Part shown: positions 63,749 through 64,000 of the stretch, in pieces
Layout: each line of letters starts with the position of its first letter
Position numbering within the stretch: position 1 is the first letter of the stretch
DNA from: Chromohalobacter canadensis
GTDB lineage: Bacteria; Pseudomonadota; Gammaproteobacteria; Pseudomonadales; Halomonadaceae
Direction of reading: 5' to 3'
NCBI RefSeq assembly: GCF_029544075.1
Contig: NZ_JAJQJH010000001.1
Span: 558,001-622,000 of the forward strand
Length of the DNA stretch: 64,000 nt
Program-made: the position numbers and the translations under genes
The notes under the pieces: model-generated
What the model saw: the letters and a program-made list of their open reading frames with translations, nothing else
Told to the model about the DNA's origin: nothing
Databases searched by the model: none

Positions 63749-64000
63749 ATGTCTGAAATCTCACCCGAACGCCAAACCCACTTGAAGCAGCTTGAGGCGG
63801 AGTCGATCCATATCATCCGCGAGGTGGCTGCCGAATTCGCCAACCCGGTGATGCTGTACTCCATCGGCAAGGATTCGTCGGTGATGCTGCACCTTGCGCG
63901 CAAGGCGTTCTATCCCGGCACGCCGCCGTTCCCGCTGATGCATATCAACACCACCTGGAAGTTCCGCGAAATGATCGAGTTTCGCAACCGCATGGCGGCC
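63749..64000 (+). CDS. cysD: Sulfate adenylyltransferase small subunit CysD (3' end beyond window)
   Basis: The first 84 residues match Cys[21 protein letters not shown], then the P-loop [18 protein letters not shown] and [19 protein letters not shown]. The adenylyl site family residues are in place; CysD more often has HVDT-WKF where this has HINTTWKF. It forms APS from sulfate and ATP with the GTPase CysN, expected just outside the window. AAGG precedes the ATG. The 168-bp leader has no recognised CysB site. Confidence 0.93.
   Translation, partial: MSEISPERQTHLKQLEAESIHIIREVAAEFANPVMLYSIGKDSSVMLHLARKAFYPGTPPFPLMHINTTWKFREMIEFRNRMAA

Overview
The window looks like chromosome from a moderately halophilic gammaproteobacterium of the Halomonadaceae (Chromohalobacter/Halomonas type). 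Reasons: high-GC coding sequence throughout; a gammaproteobacterial core gene set (rppH-ptsP, lgt-thyA-folA, nrdR-ribD-ribBA-ribH-nusB-thiL-pgpA, cmoM-rsmC-greB, nudF-yqiB-cpdA, cysD); a strongly acidic porin; and genes for the compatible solute glucosylglycerate. The genus is inferred, not proven.

Layout. 1-1.2 kb: 3' part of a diguanylate cyclase. 1.3-5.1 kb: D-galactonate operon (GntR regulator, dgoD, dgoA, dgoK) with a REP-like tandem repeat between dgoD and dgoA, closed by a strong terminator. 5.4-7.5 kb: glucosylglycerate synthesis pair (HAD phosphatase plus GpgS-like synthase). 7.5-9.7 kb: polar amino-acid/cystine ABC transporter on the minus strand. 10-14.1 kb: persulfide-dioxygenase-like hydrolase, a split YeeE/YedE transporter and a two-component system. 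14.1-17.6 kb: DsbD, an Lgt-like/TlpA fusion and DsbG. 17.8-21.1 kb: DsrE-like protein, CrcB, GH13_18 phosphorylase, GlsB-type membrane protein. 21.3-27 kb: nrdR, riboflavin genes, nusB, thiL, pgpA. 27-33.3 kb: mqo, HAD hydrolase, rppH, ptsP, NRDE protein. 33.4-38.9 kb: a MITE-like element, a receiver protein without an ATPase domain, lgt, thyA, folA, a ProQ/FinO protein. 39-40.6 kb: porin.

40.6-43.1 kb is a decaying locus: a frameshifted WYL regulator, a metallopeptidase-like protein lacking the HExxH glutamate, and ORF debris. 43.3-49.1 kb is an orphan sugar ABC transporter operon with a TIM-barrel isomerase and a Gfo/Idh/MocA dehydrogenase. 49.2-54.3 kb is accessory DNA with phage character: small secreted proteins, a head-morphogenesis-like protein, a frameshifted HTH gene, a pair of ~48-bp repeats, consecutive hairpins and DnaA-box-like sites. 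54.4-64 kb returns to core genes: LysE exporter, a truncated glutamate racemase-like gene, tRNA-Arg(CCU), a PAS-GGDEF-EAL protein, cmoM-rsmC, greB, a TPR protein, nudF-yqiB-cpdA, and the start of cysD.

Links between regions: the synthase/phosphatase pair at 5.4-7.5 kb and the GH13_18 phosphorylase at 19-20.8 kb could make and recycle glucosylglycerate. The DsrE-like, persulfide-dioxygenase-like, YeeE-type and Dsb genes concentrate sulfur and thiol functions in 10-18.3 kb. I found no convincing intact defence system or CRISPR array. The best candidates for something undescribed are the hairpin cluster near 52.3 kb, the WYL/pseudo-peptidase locus, and the ATPase-less hybrid sensor protein.
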